Source: Thraustochytrium sp. TN22 (Eukaryota > Sar > Bigyra > Thraustochytrida > Thraustochytriidae). Taken from it: 31,084 nucleotides of DNA. Position 1 is the stretch's first letter. Every line of letters begins with the position of its first letter. The notes under the pieces are model-generated. The model was given only the letters and a program-made list of their open reading frames with translations. It was not told the DNA's origin and searched no databases. Below are positions 8,513 to 17,569 of the stretch, piece after piece. The DNA lies in the NCBI GenBank assembly GCA_013306675.1, contig JABLUY010000338.1, positions 1-31,084 of the forward strand, written 5' to 3'. Position numbers and translations under genes: made by a program.

Positions 8513-11500
8513 CTACATGGTAGCACCATTCTCACAAGTCGAAAGCACGGCGGCTGGGAGAGATCGCGGATAGCCCTTGTACGGCCCGTACATCATGACT
8601 CGCGTACTGCCAGAGTACGCCTGGAGCCGGCGCATGCCCCAGCCGTCGTCCTCATGAATCTGCTGCTCGCTTAAAGCCTCGCGGAACTCGCGCTCGTGCG
8701 CGCGGCGACTCCACGCCTCCGGGTAAGCGGAGGCGGACGGCGCGATCCAAGGCTGCGCAGCCTGCGGGCCGGCCCGGTGCAGCTCGGCGCGCCACATGCA
8801 GGCGCTGGACGGGTGCTCGTACAGGCTAAAGGGGTCTTCGTACTGGCGCGCGTAAGCCTGGGAGACGGGGTCGATCTCCTTGACGAGAAACCCGAATTCC
8901 GGCGCGAGTATGGCCTCGTTAATCGGCATGTTCTGGGAGAGGCTGAGCGAGCTGTGATGCGAGAGGCTGTCGTCCACGTCCTCGCTAGCGCCGTCCTCCT
9001 GCACGGCGTCACTCTCGCGACGCAGGTGCAAGGCGGAGCGGGCGCCAAAGAGACGCGCGCGAATGTCGGGCGTCACGATCGTGGTCCTCGTGCTGGCCGA
9101 GGTGGCCGAGGTGGCGGTGTCGCTGGACAGGCCGGCGCGGCGCAGGCGCGCCACGTACGCAGCCTTGGCGCGGATGTTGGCGGCGGTGCCGAGTGTCTCG
9201 GGCGCGCCAGCGAAGTCGCTCGGCTCGTCCGGGTCAACGAGGTCGCGCGGGCGAAAGTATGGCTTGGCGAAGAGCGCGTCAAAGCTCTCCAGGCCGCCGT
9301 CCTCGCCGTCCACGGCCTGCGCCTCATCGAGCGAGCCCGGCGTGAGCAGGTCCCACGGGTGCTGCGCCAGCGTGCGCAGCGGCATGACGACGCGCTCCGC
9401 AAAGCTGCTGAGCGGCTTGACCCACCACTGGCCGAGCTCCAGCACACGGGGCCGCAGCGAGAAGTTCGGCAGGTCCTGCACGCCACGATTGTGCAGGTAA
9501 AAGTCGCCCGCGCCGTCAATGTTCTCGCGCTGCCGCTTGTGGTGCTCAGGGCGGTACAAGCCAAGAAAGACATTGATGGCGTCCTGCTTGGCATGGTCTG
9601 TGAAGGCATTCGAGTAGTAGCGCTTGAGTGAAGTGTAAAACGCCTGCTGTCGCGTTGACGTGGACGCGCTCGACATAAGCTTGCCGCCCTTGCGGTGCGC
9701 ATCAGAACCGCCATACTGGAGCGCGATACGGTCGCCAAGCTCTTCGTACATTTCCATCAGCACTGCGGCAATGGGCGCGTCCGTCGTGACGCGCCCACCC
9801 TCGTTCAAGATGCCGAGCGCGATGAGCTGCTCGTTGATGACGTGCAAGCCGATGAGAAATTGCGCGAGATTGGTCCGGTCCAGGCAGTCGATGCAGTTGG
9901 TGCGAATAACGCCGTGCTGCACGCGGTCGGCCGCCCCCGTTGGAGACTGCGGGTGGAATGCAGCGCTTGTTTCGGAACGCGCGGGCTGTCTCGGCGACGA
10001 GGCGCCGTGCCTCGTCTCCGCAGCGTCCACCAGGTCGGTGAAGCCGATTTCGCCGTCCTCGTCCTCCTCGTCCTCGTCCCCGGCGTCCATGCTGCCAATG
10101 CGCGGTGGTGTCAGCGGCGGGCCTCCCCCTGCCTCCGTGGCGGCGCTGTCCTCGGCAATGTCTGGCAACATCCCGGGCTGGTCAAACTGGCCGACGATGG
10201 ACCTGCCGTCTTCCACGATGGTCCGGGTGCGAAAGACGCGAGCGGCCCGCACCTGCGCCGCGAAGCCGCGCTCATCGTCGTCGCCAAGGCCTCCAGCAGG
10301 GCCGCCCGGGTCGTCGTGCAGTTCTCCGTCGTGGTGACCGGAAGCACCACCTCCATCATGATCGGCGTCAAGGTTGCGATCGAGGTCCTCGCTGCCGCGG
10401 CTGGCGCCGCCGCCGCCGCCGTCACCAGGATCATTGTCCGAGTGCTCGGCGCGCGAGTCTGGCCGTGGCGGACCATTTTCCTCGTCGTGGTCGTGGTCGT
10501 CGTAGTCATCCTCGTCGGGAACGAAGGTGCTCTCTACGTCATCCGCCTCCGGCCCGATGTGTCCTGGGCCCCGGCTCGTGGTCGCTACCCCTGCGGCGGA
10601 CGGGGGCACCGCAACCAGCGCGCCGTGTTTGTCGACAGTATTGAGCGAGAACATGGGCGGCGCGCTGGCGCGCAGGGGGGAGTGAGGCCCGGTGCGTAGC
10701 TTGAGTGCTGAGTTGGCGGGCATCGGCACGAACTTGCTGAGGCGGCTGGACCAGCGCAGCGGCAGGCGCTGCGCCTGCGCCTGAGCATTGCGCGGCCAGC
10801 CACCACCGCCGCCCGCAGGCCTCGACGCCCTGGATCTGCGGCGCAGCGTGCCGAAGGGGTGGCAATCCGGGTCGCGCAGGGCGACTCCGAGGTCCATGTA
10901 GGTCTTGGCGAGCCATGCAGGCGTATCGGGATTCACCTCGGTGAAGCGGAGCGCCTTGGAGGGCGCCATGAAGAAGCTAGTCTCAGCGATGCCCTGCTTG
11001 GCAACGGTGTCGAGCGCGCGCAGGAGCGAGCTGGGATCGATCTTGCTTAGACGCGTGAAGTCGACGGCGCAATACTCAATGGCCTTGCTGTCAGGTAGCG
11101 TTGAGTTGAGAACCTCAATGGCGTGCTTGAAGTCGCTGCCGACGATGGTTTCGCGGCGGCGCTTCTCGGTCTGTTTCACGAGATTGAGCACGAGAATAGC
11201 GTCGCCGTAGCGGCTGTAGAGATCCATAAAGTGGCGGCGCGTGGCGTTGTACCAGGGATCAAAGCGCTGGCGCTTGATGGGCGGCTTGGGCATGGCGACG
11301 CTGGTCTCCTGCGACCAAAAGGTCGGGATGGACCCGCGCATCTGCACGTAGGCACTGATACCGCCCGGGTCCGTGGATAGGCGCATGTGGTCCTGAACGA
11401 TCTGCTCGATCTCCACGTCGTTCGCCACGTAGCCGTCATCGTTCACCCCGCGCTTCAGGTAGCGCGTCCCGGCGTAGTGGCGCGAACGTCGTGCCACGAG

Positions 11501-12397
11501 CGTGAGCGTGAGGCTGCGCGAGAGGATGGAGCAGCGCTGCTGTTTGAAAGATCCGTGCACGAGCGCCACAGTCCACGGGCAGAGGAAGACGGAGCGCGGG
11601 CTGGAGCGCAGCGCTTCGAGCAGGGGCCGCGCCAGGAATTCATTCCAGATGAACATGTTCTCCTCGGCAAGTGCCTGCGCAGCGCCAGCCGGCACGAGCA
11701 AGGGGTCGCGTTCGCGCGCGCGCGCCGCCACGCGCGCCGCCACATTGCGCTGCACCGACATGGACAAGTTGTACGTGTATGACCAATAAAAGGCCTTGGA
11801 CAGGTCAACGAGCTTGAAGAGCGACTTAAACTCCTCCTCCATGGCCGTGGACGGATCCTGCGGTCCGGAGAAGAAAGACCAGGCCGACTTGCGCGCCGTG
11901 CCGCCGGTGCTCGCGTCCACCGCCGCCTCGTCGAAGAGTGGCACGAGCTGCGAGCCCTTGGCGGAGTAGATGACATGGTCGTCCAGCTGGCCCTCCTCCA
12001 CGCGCTCCATGATGAGCACCAGGTAGTAGCCCTTGACGAAGCGCACCACGCCGGCAATCGCCACGGCTTCCGCGATGCAGGTCAGGCCGCCCACGCGGCG
12101 CTTGCCCTCCGCCAGGCGCGCCAGCACGCCCTCCAGCTCCGCCGCCGTGTACAGGCTCGGGTCTTCGTACACAAAGTCTTTGAGCTTGCGCGACTCGGGG
12201 AGCATCTCGTGCGCCTTTTCAAACCGCAGCACGCGGAAGCGCTCCGCGTTCTCACGCGTCGGTACCTCGCTCCTGCCCTCCAAACTTGACGCGAACTCGC
12301 GTCCTGCCGCCGTCAGTAGGCACCGCCCCACCACGTACACGAAGTCGCGCGCATCGTACACGCGCACCTCGCCCACCTTGGCGCGCTGCAGCTCCAT
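8513..12397 (-). CDS. FIG4: FIG4/SAC3-type phosphoinositide 5-phosphatase (Sac domain)
   Basis: The 1294-residue product has the Sac N-terminal fold from residue 1 (YDARDFVYVVG; GVVRFVKGYYLVLIMER; HVIYSAKGSQLVPLF). Its CX5R(T) catalytic loop, RTNCIDCLDRTN, has the nucleophile Cys near residue 835. FIG4-type signatures follow: EELGDRIALQYGGSDAH, RYYSNAFTDHAKQDAINVFL and YFRPRDL. FIG4 removes the 5-phosphate of PI(3,5)P2 and works with VAC14 and the PIKfyve/Fab1 kinase on endolysosomal membranes. Human FIG4 has 907 residues with its Cys near 486. Here about 300 residues, rich in Asp, Gly and Ser, are inserted just ahead of the catalytic loop (about residues 530-825, window 9920-10810). The ATG at 12397 is the first in its frame after a stop; the upstream frame is a GGC tract without ATG. 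The frame is open throughout with no intron needed. Confidence 0.95.
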   Translation of the reverse strand: MELQRAKVGEVRVYDARDFVYVVGRCLLTAAGREFASSLEGRSEVPTRENAERFRVLRFEKAHEMLPESRKLKDFVYEDPSLYTAAELEGVLARLAEGKRRVGGLTCIAEAVAIAGVVRFVKGYYLVLIMERVEEGQLDDHVIYSAKGSQLVPLFDEAAVDASTGGTARKSAWSFFSGPQDPSTAMEEEFKSLFKLVDLSKAFYWSYTYNLSMSVQRNVAARVAARARERDPLLVPAGAAQALAEENMFIWNEFLARPLLEALRSSPRSVFLCPWTVALVHGSFKQQRCSILSRSLTLTLVARRSRHYAGTRYLKRGVNDDGYVANDVEIEQIVQDHMRLSTDPGGISAYVQMRGSIPTFWSQETSVAMPKPPIKRQRFDPWYNATRRHFMDLYSRYGDAILVLNLVKQTEKRRRETIVGSDFKHAIEVLNSTLPDSKAIEYCAVDFTRLSKIDPSSLLRALDTVAKQGIAETSFFMAPSKALRFTEVNPDTPAWLAKTYMDLGVALRDPDCHPFGTLRRRSRASRPAGGGGGWPRNAQAQAQRLPLRWSSRLSKFVPMPANSALKLRTGPHSPLRASAPPMFSLNTVDKHGALVAVPPSAAGVATTSRGPGHIGPEADDVESTFVPDEDDYDDHDHDEENGPPRPDSRAEHSDNDPGDGGGGGASRGSEDLDRNLDADHDGGGASGHHDGELHDDPGGPAGGLGDDDERGFAAQVRAARVFRTRTIVEDGRSIVGQFDQPGMLPDIAEDSAATEAGGGPPLTPPRIGSMDAGDEDEEDEDGEIGFTDLVDAAETRHGASSPRQPARSETSAAFHPQSPTGAADRVQHGVIRTNCIDCLDRTNLAQFLIGLHVINEQLIALGILNEGGRVTTDAPIAAVLMEMYEELGDRIALQYGGSDAHRKGGKLMSSASTSTRQQAFYTSLKRYYSNAFTDHAKQDAINVFLGLYRPEHHKRQRENIDGAGDFYLHNRGVQDLPNFSLRPRVLELGQWWVKPLSSFAERVVMPLRTLAQHPWDLLTPGSLDEAQAVDGEDGGLESFDALFAKPYFRPRDLVDPDEPSDFAGAPETLGTAANIRAKAAYVARLRRAGLSSDTATSATSASTRTTIVTPDIRARLFGARSALHLRRESDAVQEDGASEDVDDSLSHHSSLSLSQNMPINEAILAPEFGFLVKEIDPVSQAYARQYEDPFSLYEHPSSACMWRAELHRAGPQAAQPWIAPSASAYPEAWSRRAHEREFREALSEQQIHEDDGWGMRRLQAYSGSTRVMMYGPYKGYPRSLPAAVLSTCENGATM

Positions 12398-12555
12398 GTC
12401 CTTGCCCCTGAAGCTGCCGCCGAAGAAGAAGCCGTCGCCGCTGCCGCTGCCGCCGCCGCCGCCGCCGCCGCCGCCGCCTCCACCGCGCGCGGCGTGCGAC
12501 AGCGCTCTGATGAAGATGATCCTGCTGCGCTAATCCTGCTGCGTCCAAAACACCC

Positions 12556-12565
12556 CATAAAATAC
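12556..12565 (+). promoter_or_regulatory. TATA-like element CATAAAATAC
   Basis: The same 10-mer occurs at 27679 upstream of PHF5A. Both are on the + strand in A/T-poor surroundings and upstream of a + strand gene (about 355 and 200 bp before the start). They are candidate TATA boxes. Confidence 0.4.
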
Positions 12566-12770
12566 ACCCCGCGCCTCACCGCACGGCACCGCGCTGCGCC
12601 GTGCCGCGCTCGTCGCCTGAGCTGCGCGCTGCGCACGTGTGCGCACGCGTGCGTGCGCGAGCGCGCGCGAGCGCCCGCGCGCGGCTCGAAGCGGGCTCCA
12701 TCCGTGCTTGGAGGTTGGACCATCCAGATTTGAATTTCGAATTTGACCCGAGTTCAAGCTTTTCGGAGGC

Positions 12771-12800
12771 ACGGTCCGCGACGGTCCGCGACGGTCCGCG
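12771..12800 (+). repeat. Three perfect tandem copies of ACGGTCCGCG
   Basis: A 10-bp unit is repeated three times and followed by a partial copy (ACGG). It lies 110-140 bp before the start of the membrane-protein gene. The unit contains the palindromic-like CGGTCCG and could be a repeated factor site. Confidence 0.8.
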
Positions 12801-12827
12801 ACGGCGTCCGGCCAGTCCCAGGTGAGC

Positions 12828-12869
12828 AACAAGACAAGACAAGACAAAACAAGACAAGACAAACAAACC
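12828..12869 (+). repeat. ACAAG-type pentanucleotide microsatellite
   Basis: Imperfect tandem ACAAG units (with AAAACAAG and AAACAAAC variants) lie directly ahead of the membrane-protein gene, probably in its 5' UTR. It is A-rich in an otherwise G+C-rich region. Confidence 0.8.
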
Positions 12870-12910
12870 CGGTTCTTCGATCAAGCGCGGCGCGCGGAGG
12901 CGAGGCGAGC

Positions 12911-13951
12911 ATGGCGACGCGGCTCGCGCTGGGCGTGCTGTGGCTGGTGGTGGCCATGACGCTGTACAGCATCTACTCGGGCGCGCTGCGGCTGGAGCGC
13001 CTGCCGTGGGAGTCGCTGCCCAACAGCCTGCAGTTCGACGGGAGCAAGGAGTGGGTCGGCGCGCCGGCGACGGCCGGCGGCCGGCGCGGCGACGCGGCGC
13101 GCGCCGCGGACGACGACGAGCTGCTCGTGGCGGCCGACGACGATGAGCTGTATCATGAGAGCGAGACGGAGCCCGCCGGCGAGCAGCCGCCGCCCGCGAC
13201 CACCGTCGTCGTCGCCGCCTCGCGCGACCGTGAACGGCTGCATGACGCCGATCAGCATCAGCATCAGGAGCGTCAAGGCGAGGAAGCCGACCCGGCCGGC
13301 GCCGAGGCCGGCGGGCCGGAGGGCGGCCCCGCCGCCCCGGCAGGCGGCGGTGCGGTGCCCACGGACTCGCGCGTCGTCATCCAGGGCACGCTCCTCAAGG
13401 AGCTGCTGTCGTCCAACGCGGAGATGGTGCCCATTCCGGTGGACGCCCAGGATCTGCGCCGGCTCAAGCTCACGCAGTGGCTCCCTTCCTACGTCATCAC
13501 TGCGCCCTCGGTCACCGTGCTCACGGCGCCGAGCTTCGCCGCTTCGCCAACGAATCGCACGCTCGTCAAGGGCGACTACGCCATGGGTATTCGCACCGTG
13601 AAGAAGGCCTACGTGACCTGGCTCGAGATGGAAAATGACCACTTCTTGCCGCTGGCTCTGGAGCCCAACACGCCGCGCTTCCGCATCATCGCACAGCCCT
13701 ACCTCAAGTTCAACGCGATCAAGGCGTTCAACGAGCGCTTTCTGGAGCCCCTCGAGGACTGTGCCGCGTCCGCCGCCCCGGATACCTGCGATCGGGACAA
13801 CCAGATCCGCCGAGAAATCCACCGCATCGTCAAAGCTTACGATGTCATCGATTACGCGCCCAAAACGATCGGCGCCACGCGGGGCGACGCCGCCGAGAAG
13901 CGTGTTCTTCATGTCATCGAGAGTCTCTTCGAGTCCCACGCACCCTTTTGA
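12911..13951 (+). CDS. Unrecognised protein with N-terminal signal anchor
   Basis: The first in-frame ATG (GCGAGCATGG) gives 346 residues; a longer frame needs a TTG start. Residues 5-25 (LALGVLWLVVAMTLYSIYSG) form one hydrophobic segment after a single Arg, which fits a signal peptide or type II signal anchor. A low-complexity stretch follows (about 50-150), with two near-identical ADDDEL acidic motifs, then His/Gln-, Gly- and Pro-rich parts. The C-terminal 200 residues look folded (VVIQGTLLKELL, WLPSYVITAPSVTVLTAP, GIRTVKKAYVTWLEMENDHF, RFRIIAQPYLKFNAIKAFNE). They contain one N-glycosylation sequon (NRT) and a nearby cysteine pair (DCAASAAPDTC), in keeping with a luminal or outside location. 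No family is recognised. FIG4 is divergent to it; it need not share a role. Confidence 0.8.
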   Translation: MATRLALGVLWLVVAMTLYSIYSGALRLERLPWESLPNSLQFDGSKEWVGAPATAGGRRGDAARAADDDELLVAADDDELYHESETEPAGEQPPPATTVVVAASRDRERLHDADQHQHQERQGEEADPAGAEAGGPEGGPAAPAGGGAVPTDSRVVIQGTLLKELLSSNAEMVPIPVDAQDLRRLKLTQWLPSYVITAPSVTVLTAPSFAASPTNRTLVKGDYAMGIRTVKKAYVTWLEMENDHFLPLALEPNTPRFRIIAQPYLKFNAIKAFNERFLEPLEDCAASAAPDTCDRDNQIRREIHRIVKAYDVIDYAPKTIGATRGDAAEKRVLHVIESLFESHAPF

Positions 13952-14391
13952 CGCCGGAGTGGAATCAAGGGCCTGAAAGGGGTGCTTGACGGTGCTTGCA
14001 GTTTTTTAAGTCCGCGTCTTCACGAGAAAGGGAAACAGGGAGCCTCGGCCAGGACGAGGGGCTTGCCTCCCGGATGGCCGAGAGCCAGTCGCCCAAGCAG
14101 TGATCGACAGTCCGTTGTGGACGCGCTTCTGCCAAGCGCAAGAGTCAGTCGCGGGCGTGCTTTGCTGCGCACTCGCTGCTTTTGACCCCACTCTCATGGG
14201 CGCTGCGCCGTCGTTGGGGCGCGATGGCAAATGTATTCACACATGAGAAGTGACACTTTCCTTTCTCCCCATAAATATCATTCGGACACCTCATGACACC
14301 GCGTGGTGGAGGCCTAGGCGAAGCGCCGCAAGCGCAAGAACGTGGCGCAAAATCAGCGAAGCATTACTTTCTCTGTTGTTACAAACAGCTC
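13952..14391. other. Convergent intergenic region, no gene seen
   Basis: These 440 bp lie between the 3' ends of the membrane-protein gene and FYV7 and should hold both 3' UTRs. An A/T-rich CCATAAATATCATT at about 14269 is the only notable element. No open frame with a credible start or recognisable product was found. Confidence 0.5.
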
Positions 14392-15052
14392 TCATCCGCG
14401 TAGCCCGTTGTCCTCTTCGAGCTTCTTGAGGAGCTTGTCCATCTTGTGGCTCAGGACGGGCTGGCCCTTGCGGGTCTTTTGCGTCATCTTGCGCTTGAGC
14501 TCCTTGCGCTCGCGATGCTTGCGCTGCGCGTCCTGCGCCCTCTCCTCGCGCTCGCGCTGCTTGCGCAGGCGCTCCTGCTCGCGTTCCTCGGCCACCTTGC
14601 GGGCCTTGGCGAAGCGGTCGGCCGGCGCCGGTGCCGGCGCCACGTCATCCTCGCGCTTGCCGCGCTTCGCCTTGGCCGGCTCGGCACCCTCTGGCTCGGC
14701 GCGTGCTCGCTTCTTGCGTGGCGCGGGCCGCGCTTTCGAGGAAGGCGCACCGGCAGGCTTGGCCTTGGCCTTGGCGTCCTCGCCCGTGAAGCCCTCCTTC
14801 TTGAGCGCGCGCTCGAGCTTGCGCCGGAGCTTGGCCTCCTCTCTCGCCTTCTTCTGTTGCACTGTGTCCTCGCGCCATCGCCGCTCTCCGCCGTCAGCCT
14901 CACCTGCTTGAGCAACACCTGCTGCAGCTCCTGCTGCGTCGCGCCCGCCACCTCGCCCCTGGCGCTCTCCACTTACACTCTTTGGCGAACTTGGGGTCGT
15001 GCTGCTTGGCCTTGACGAAGGACTGCAGCGAGAGCGCGGCCCGGCGCTCCAT
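14392..15052 (-). CDS. FYV7: FYV7-like rRNA-processing protein, 2 exons
   Basis: Exons 15052-14977 and 14861-14392 join to 546 nt and 181 residues (yeast Fyv7 has 151). The first exon reads MERRAALSLQSFVKAKQHDP, like the SL-x-AF-x-x-AK start of plant and fungal rRNA-processing proteins of this family. The splice gives FAKELQQKKAREEAKLRRKL, then ERALKKEGF. That matches yeast Fyv7 around its KEYLKALKDEGY. The C-terminal MTQKTRKGQPVLSHKMDKLL matches yeast LTQRTRTGQPLMGPKIEDLL. The middle is a highly charged Lys/Arg/Glu coiled coil. Fyv7 is a nucleolar factor for 18S rRNA maturation. A continuous 290-residue frame exists from 15264, but its N-terminal part is composition-driven and lacks the conserved start. 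The exact splice is chosen on homology and motif; a 43-nt intron is the alternative. Confidence 0.8.
14862..14976 (-). other. FYV7 intron (115 nt)
   Basis: The donor is GAGT|GTAAGT and the acceptor GGACACAG|TGCAAC. It joins phase 1 ends to code FAKE-L-QQKK. A GCTGACG branch-like motif lies 32 nt before the acceptor. The length fits the PACRG introns. A nearer acceptor (GACGCAG) would also keep frame but adds a Gly/Ala insert. Confidence 0.65.
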
Positions 15053-15395
15053 CGTGCCGCGCCCGCCGCGCGCTGGACGCCGCCGCTCTCCCGCTGCGCG
15101 CGCGGCCGCCCGAGGCCGAGGTCTCGGGACTGCGCGCTCGCGCCGTGCCAGCCACCCGGGCGGGCGGCCGCTGCGCGCGGCACTGTCGCGGCCACCCAGG
15201 TCCACGTGCGGGGACCCAACGGCATCATGCACCACGGCCGCACTCGCAGCCTGAGCCTGAGCATTACAGAGGAACCGCGGGTTCTGAGAGGAGCTAGCCG
15301 CGCGTGAGACCCGGCGGCAGCAGGCTCAGGCTGCCGCCGTGACAGGCGCGCGTCGGAGGTCGGCGCTTGTGCGCAGCGCGCGACCGCACTGCACG
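15053..15395. promoter_or_regulatory. Divergent intergenic region between FYV7 and the IQ protein
   Basis: These 343 bp separate two outward-facing start codons. They are very G+C-rich with no TATA-like box seen. They probably hold both promoters and 5' UTRs. Confidence 0.5.
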
Positions 15396-17096
15396 ATGCG
15401 CTCCGGCCGCCTGCTGGAGAGCGCGGGCACCAAGGCAGACATGCGGAGGCAGGCGGCGCGCGAGGCGCGCGAGGCCGCGCGCCGCGCCGAGGCCGCCGAG
15501 GTAGGTGTGCAGCGACGCCTGACCAAGCTGCGCGAGGCGCAAGCCACAGCCGCCGCGGCCGCAGCCGTGGCTGAGGATTCCGTCGACCCGGAACCCTCGC
15601 ACGGGCGCGCCTCGCCCACCGGCGGCGCCTCTATATTCTCCTACGCGCCGGTGAGCCCGACCAAGGGACTGCGCGACCTTCAGCTCAAGCCGCGACAGCA
15701 GAAGCTCAGCATCATGGAGGAGTTCATGCTGGAACTCGATGAGATCAAGATGCTCAAGGACGTGCTGCGCGAACGCATTTTGGTCGAGTGCCAGGAGCGC
15801 CTCGAGGAGGGCCACCGCGCCGCCACCGACATTCAGCGCGTTGTGCGTGGCAAGCAGGCGCATCAGCGCGTCAAAGATCTCATCTCAGAGCTTGCCGAGC
15901 CCGTCTACGGCGCCGAGCACCACGAAGCTGTCACCAAGGTGCAAAGTCACGTCCGTCGGCGCATCGCCACGCGCGTGGTGGACAGGAAGAAGGCGGTGCG
16001 CGAGGAGCGGCGCCAAGCCGCGCGTGAGCAGCAGAGGCGGCGCCGGGAGCAGCGCCGCCAGTCGAAGGAGCACGCGCAGCGCGAGGAGGAGCAAAAGCAG
16101 GAGTCCAAACAGCGCGAGCGCGCCTCGCTAAAGGCGCGCGAGCGCAGGGAGCTCGAGCAAGACGTGGCGCGACAGCGCAAGGTCACTGAGGAGATGCGCG
16201 AGGAGGCGCGCAAGAAGGCGGAGGCGGAGGCGCGTACCTTGCAGGGAGCCAGGAAGCGCCATGCCCAGGAGATGGCCGACGAGGTCAAAGAACAGGAGCG
16301 CCAGCTCAAGGAGCAGCTTGCGCGCAGCGCGCAGGCAGCGCAAGGCACGCAGGCCGTGCAGTCGCTGCCAGCGCCTGTGTGCGCGGTGCCTTCTGACCAC
16401 AAGCCAGCACCGGTTCAGCCTAGTCGACGGTCGCCAACACCACCCGCCGCGCTCTCGCCAGTGGCATCCATCGACGAAGACATCCCCGTTTCGCCCATCG
16501 CTCAACCTGTGGAGGAGAGCCGCGCTGCCGACGCCCTGGCATCGGCACGCCCGGCCCAGAGCCCACAGCACGCCGCCAAGCCGCAGGCTGCCAAGCGGCT
16601 GGACCTCAGCTCGGATGGCGAAGTGGTGGATGAGGAAGACGAGCAGGAAGGTGACATCGAAGAGGCCGCGTCCATCCCAGAGATTCCGACCATCGCGCCC
16701 CAGCAAGTCAACGAGACCACGCACGGCGATCCGGCCGCCCGTGATGAGGTGGAGGAAGACGAATCGTCCGACGATGACGGCGGCATGGCCGGCTTGCTTG
16801 CCCTCGCTCAGCAGACGCGTGAACAGAAGCACTCCGCGCGAAGCGAGAGCAAATTTCTCGACAGCGACGATGACGACGAAGACCGCGTGCCTGAGTCGAA
16901 GCTGCCCGTGCCATCTGCAGACCAGCGCTCAGATGGCGGCGGCTCCGAGGACGCCGGTCTCCTGAGCCCTCCTCACTCAATGGCCTCACGCAAGCAAATG
17001 CGGCCGGATCCGAGCTCGCCGCCCTCCTCTCTAGCGCGCCAGTCGGTCGCGGACTACGACGATGACTTTGAAGACCTTGACGAGATCGCCATCTGA
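15396..17096 (+). CDS. IQ-motif coiled-coil protein
   Basis: The first ATG in frame (GCACGATGC) gives 566 residues; a longer frame needs a GTG. Two IQ-like motifs are visible: ATDIQRVVRGKQAHQRVKDL at about residue 142 and VTKVQSHVRRRIATRVV at about 180. IQ motifs usually bind calmodulin, centrin or myosin light chains. A long Arg/Glu/Lys/Gln-rich stretch (about 190-310) should form a single helix or coiled coil. The C-terminal 250 residues are Pro/Ser-rich, then strongly acidic, ending SVADYDDDFEDLDEIAI. Proteins with this layout are common in axonemes and basal bodies, and three neighbours are ciliary, but no specific family is recognised, so a ciliary role is only a suggestion. The coding frame is continuous. 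Confidence 0.8.
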   Translation: MRSGRLLESAGTKADMRRQAAREAREAARRAEAAEVGVQRRLTKLREAQATAAAAAAVAEDSVDPEPSHGRASPTGGASIFSYAPVSPTKGLRDLQLKPRQQKLSIMEEFMLELDEIKMLKDVLRERILVECQERLEEGHRAATDIQRVVRGKQAHQRVKDLISELAEPVYGAEHHEAVTKVQSHVRRRIATRVVDRKKAVREERRQAAREQQRRRREQRRQSKEHAQREEEQKQESKQRERASLKARERRELEQDVARQRKVTEEMREEARKKAEAEARTLQGARKRHAQEMADEVKEQERQLKEQLARSAQAAQGTQAVQSLPAPVCAVPSDHKPAPVQPSRRSPTPPAALSPVASIDEDIPVSPIAQPVEESRAADALASARPAQSPQHAAKPQAAKRLDLSSDGEVVDEEDEQEGDIEEAASIPEIPTIAPQQVNETTHGDPAARDEVEEDESSDDDGGMAGLLALAQQTREQKHSARSESKFLDSDDDDEDRVPESKLPVPSADQRSDGGGSEDAGLLSPPHSMASRKQMRPDPSSPPSSLARQSVADYDDDFEDLDEIAI

Positions 17097-17274
17097 AAGT
17101 GGCGAGAAAGACCGAGAAGGACGAAGAATGCCGAGCTCGCCCGCTTCTTCTGCAACACCACTCAGCAAGCTGCAAAGTCAATCTCGTTCGCTTCTGTTGA
17201 AAACGCCATACGCACGGCGAGCTCGCCGAGTCGATCGCTCCATGCTTTTGTCAATCCGCCAAGCTCGGGTTCGA

Positions 17275-17331
17275 GCTCGATCTGTGACCGCTCTTCCAAG
17301 CACAAGCTGCAAAAGTCCGCTCGATCTGTGA
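17275..17331 (+). repeat. Imperfect direct duplication (GCTCGATCTGTGA)
   Basis: GCTCGATCTGTGA occurs at 17275-17287 and again at 17319-17331, each followed by a similar CTCTTC. The 44-bp spacing suggests a small tandem duplication. Confidence 0.65.
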
Positions 17332-17486
17332 TGCCTCTTCGTCCCTGCACCTTCGGGGTGGGGTGGGGGCGGCAACGCGTGCCCGGCCGTACGTACTACT
17401 GGTGCCAGGGTACCAGTACCAAGTTCGAGCATGACGCGGCGCCGGGCGGGCAATGGCGCAGGTTCCTGTCATTTTTATTTTCAATA

Positions 17487-17507
17487 ACTCGACTCGACTC
17501 GACTCGG
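17487..17507 (+). repeat. (ACTCG)n microsatellite
   Basis: Four tandem ACTCG units lie in the intergenic region. Confidence 0.85.
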
Positions 17508-17533
17508 CTTGGCGTACTTCGCTCGGTTCGCTT

Positions 17534-17569
17534 CGGCTCGGCTCGGCTCGGCTCGGCTCGGCTCGGCTC
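17534..17569 (+). repeat. (GGCTC)n microsatellite
   Basis: About seven tandem GGCTC units lie 27 bp after the ACTCG tract. The units of the two tracts differ, so they may have grown separately by slippage. Confidence 0.85.

Larger units (their letters stand above)
12398..12910. promoter_or_regulatory. Divergent intergenic region between FIG4 and the membrane-protein gene
   Basis: This 513-bp head-to-head region holds a (CCG)n tract (12446-12478) next to FIG4, a TATA-like CATAAAATAC at 12556, three tandem copies of a 10-mer, and an ACAAG-type microsatellite. A donor-like CAGGTGAGC at about 12820 could belong to a 5'-UTR intron of the + gene, but no partner acceptor is obvious. Confidence 0.55.

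Noticed and set aside
9660-10699. Two long + strand frames opposite FIG4
   Set aside because: FIG4 is certain from its catalytic loop; these follow from the acidic codon runs read backwards.
15053-15264. Continuous 290-residue version of FYV7
   Set aside because: Its first 130 residues are composition-driven, while the spliced model supplies the family's conserved N-terminal motif and a similar length.
17261-17290. tRNA B-box-like GGGTTCGAGCTC
   Set aside because: It lacks the A box, the paired arms and the expected consensus; no tRNA fold fits.
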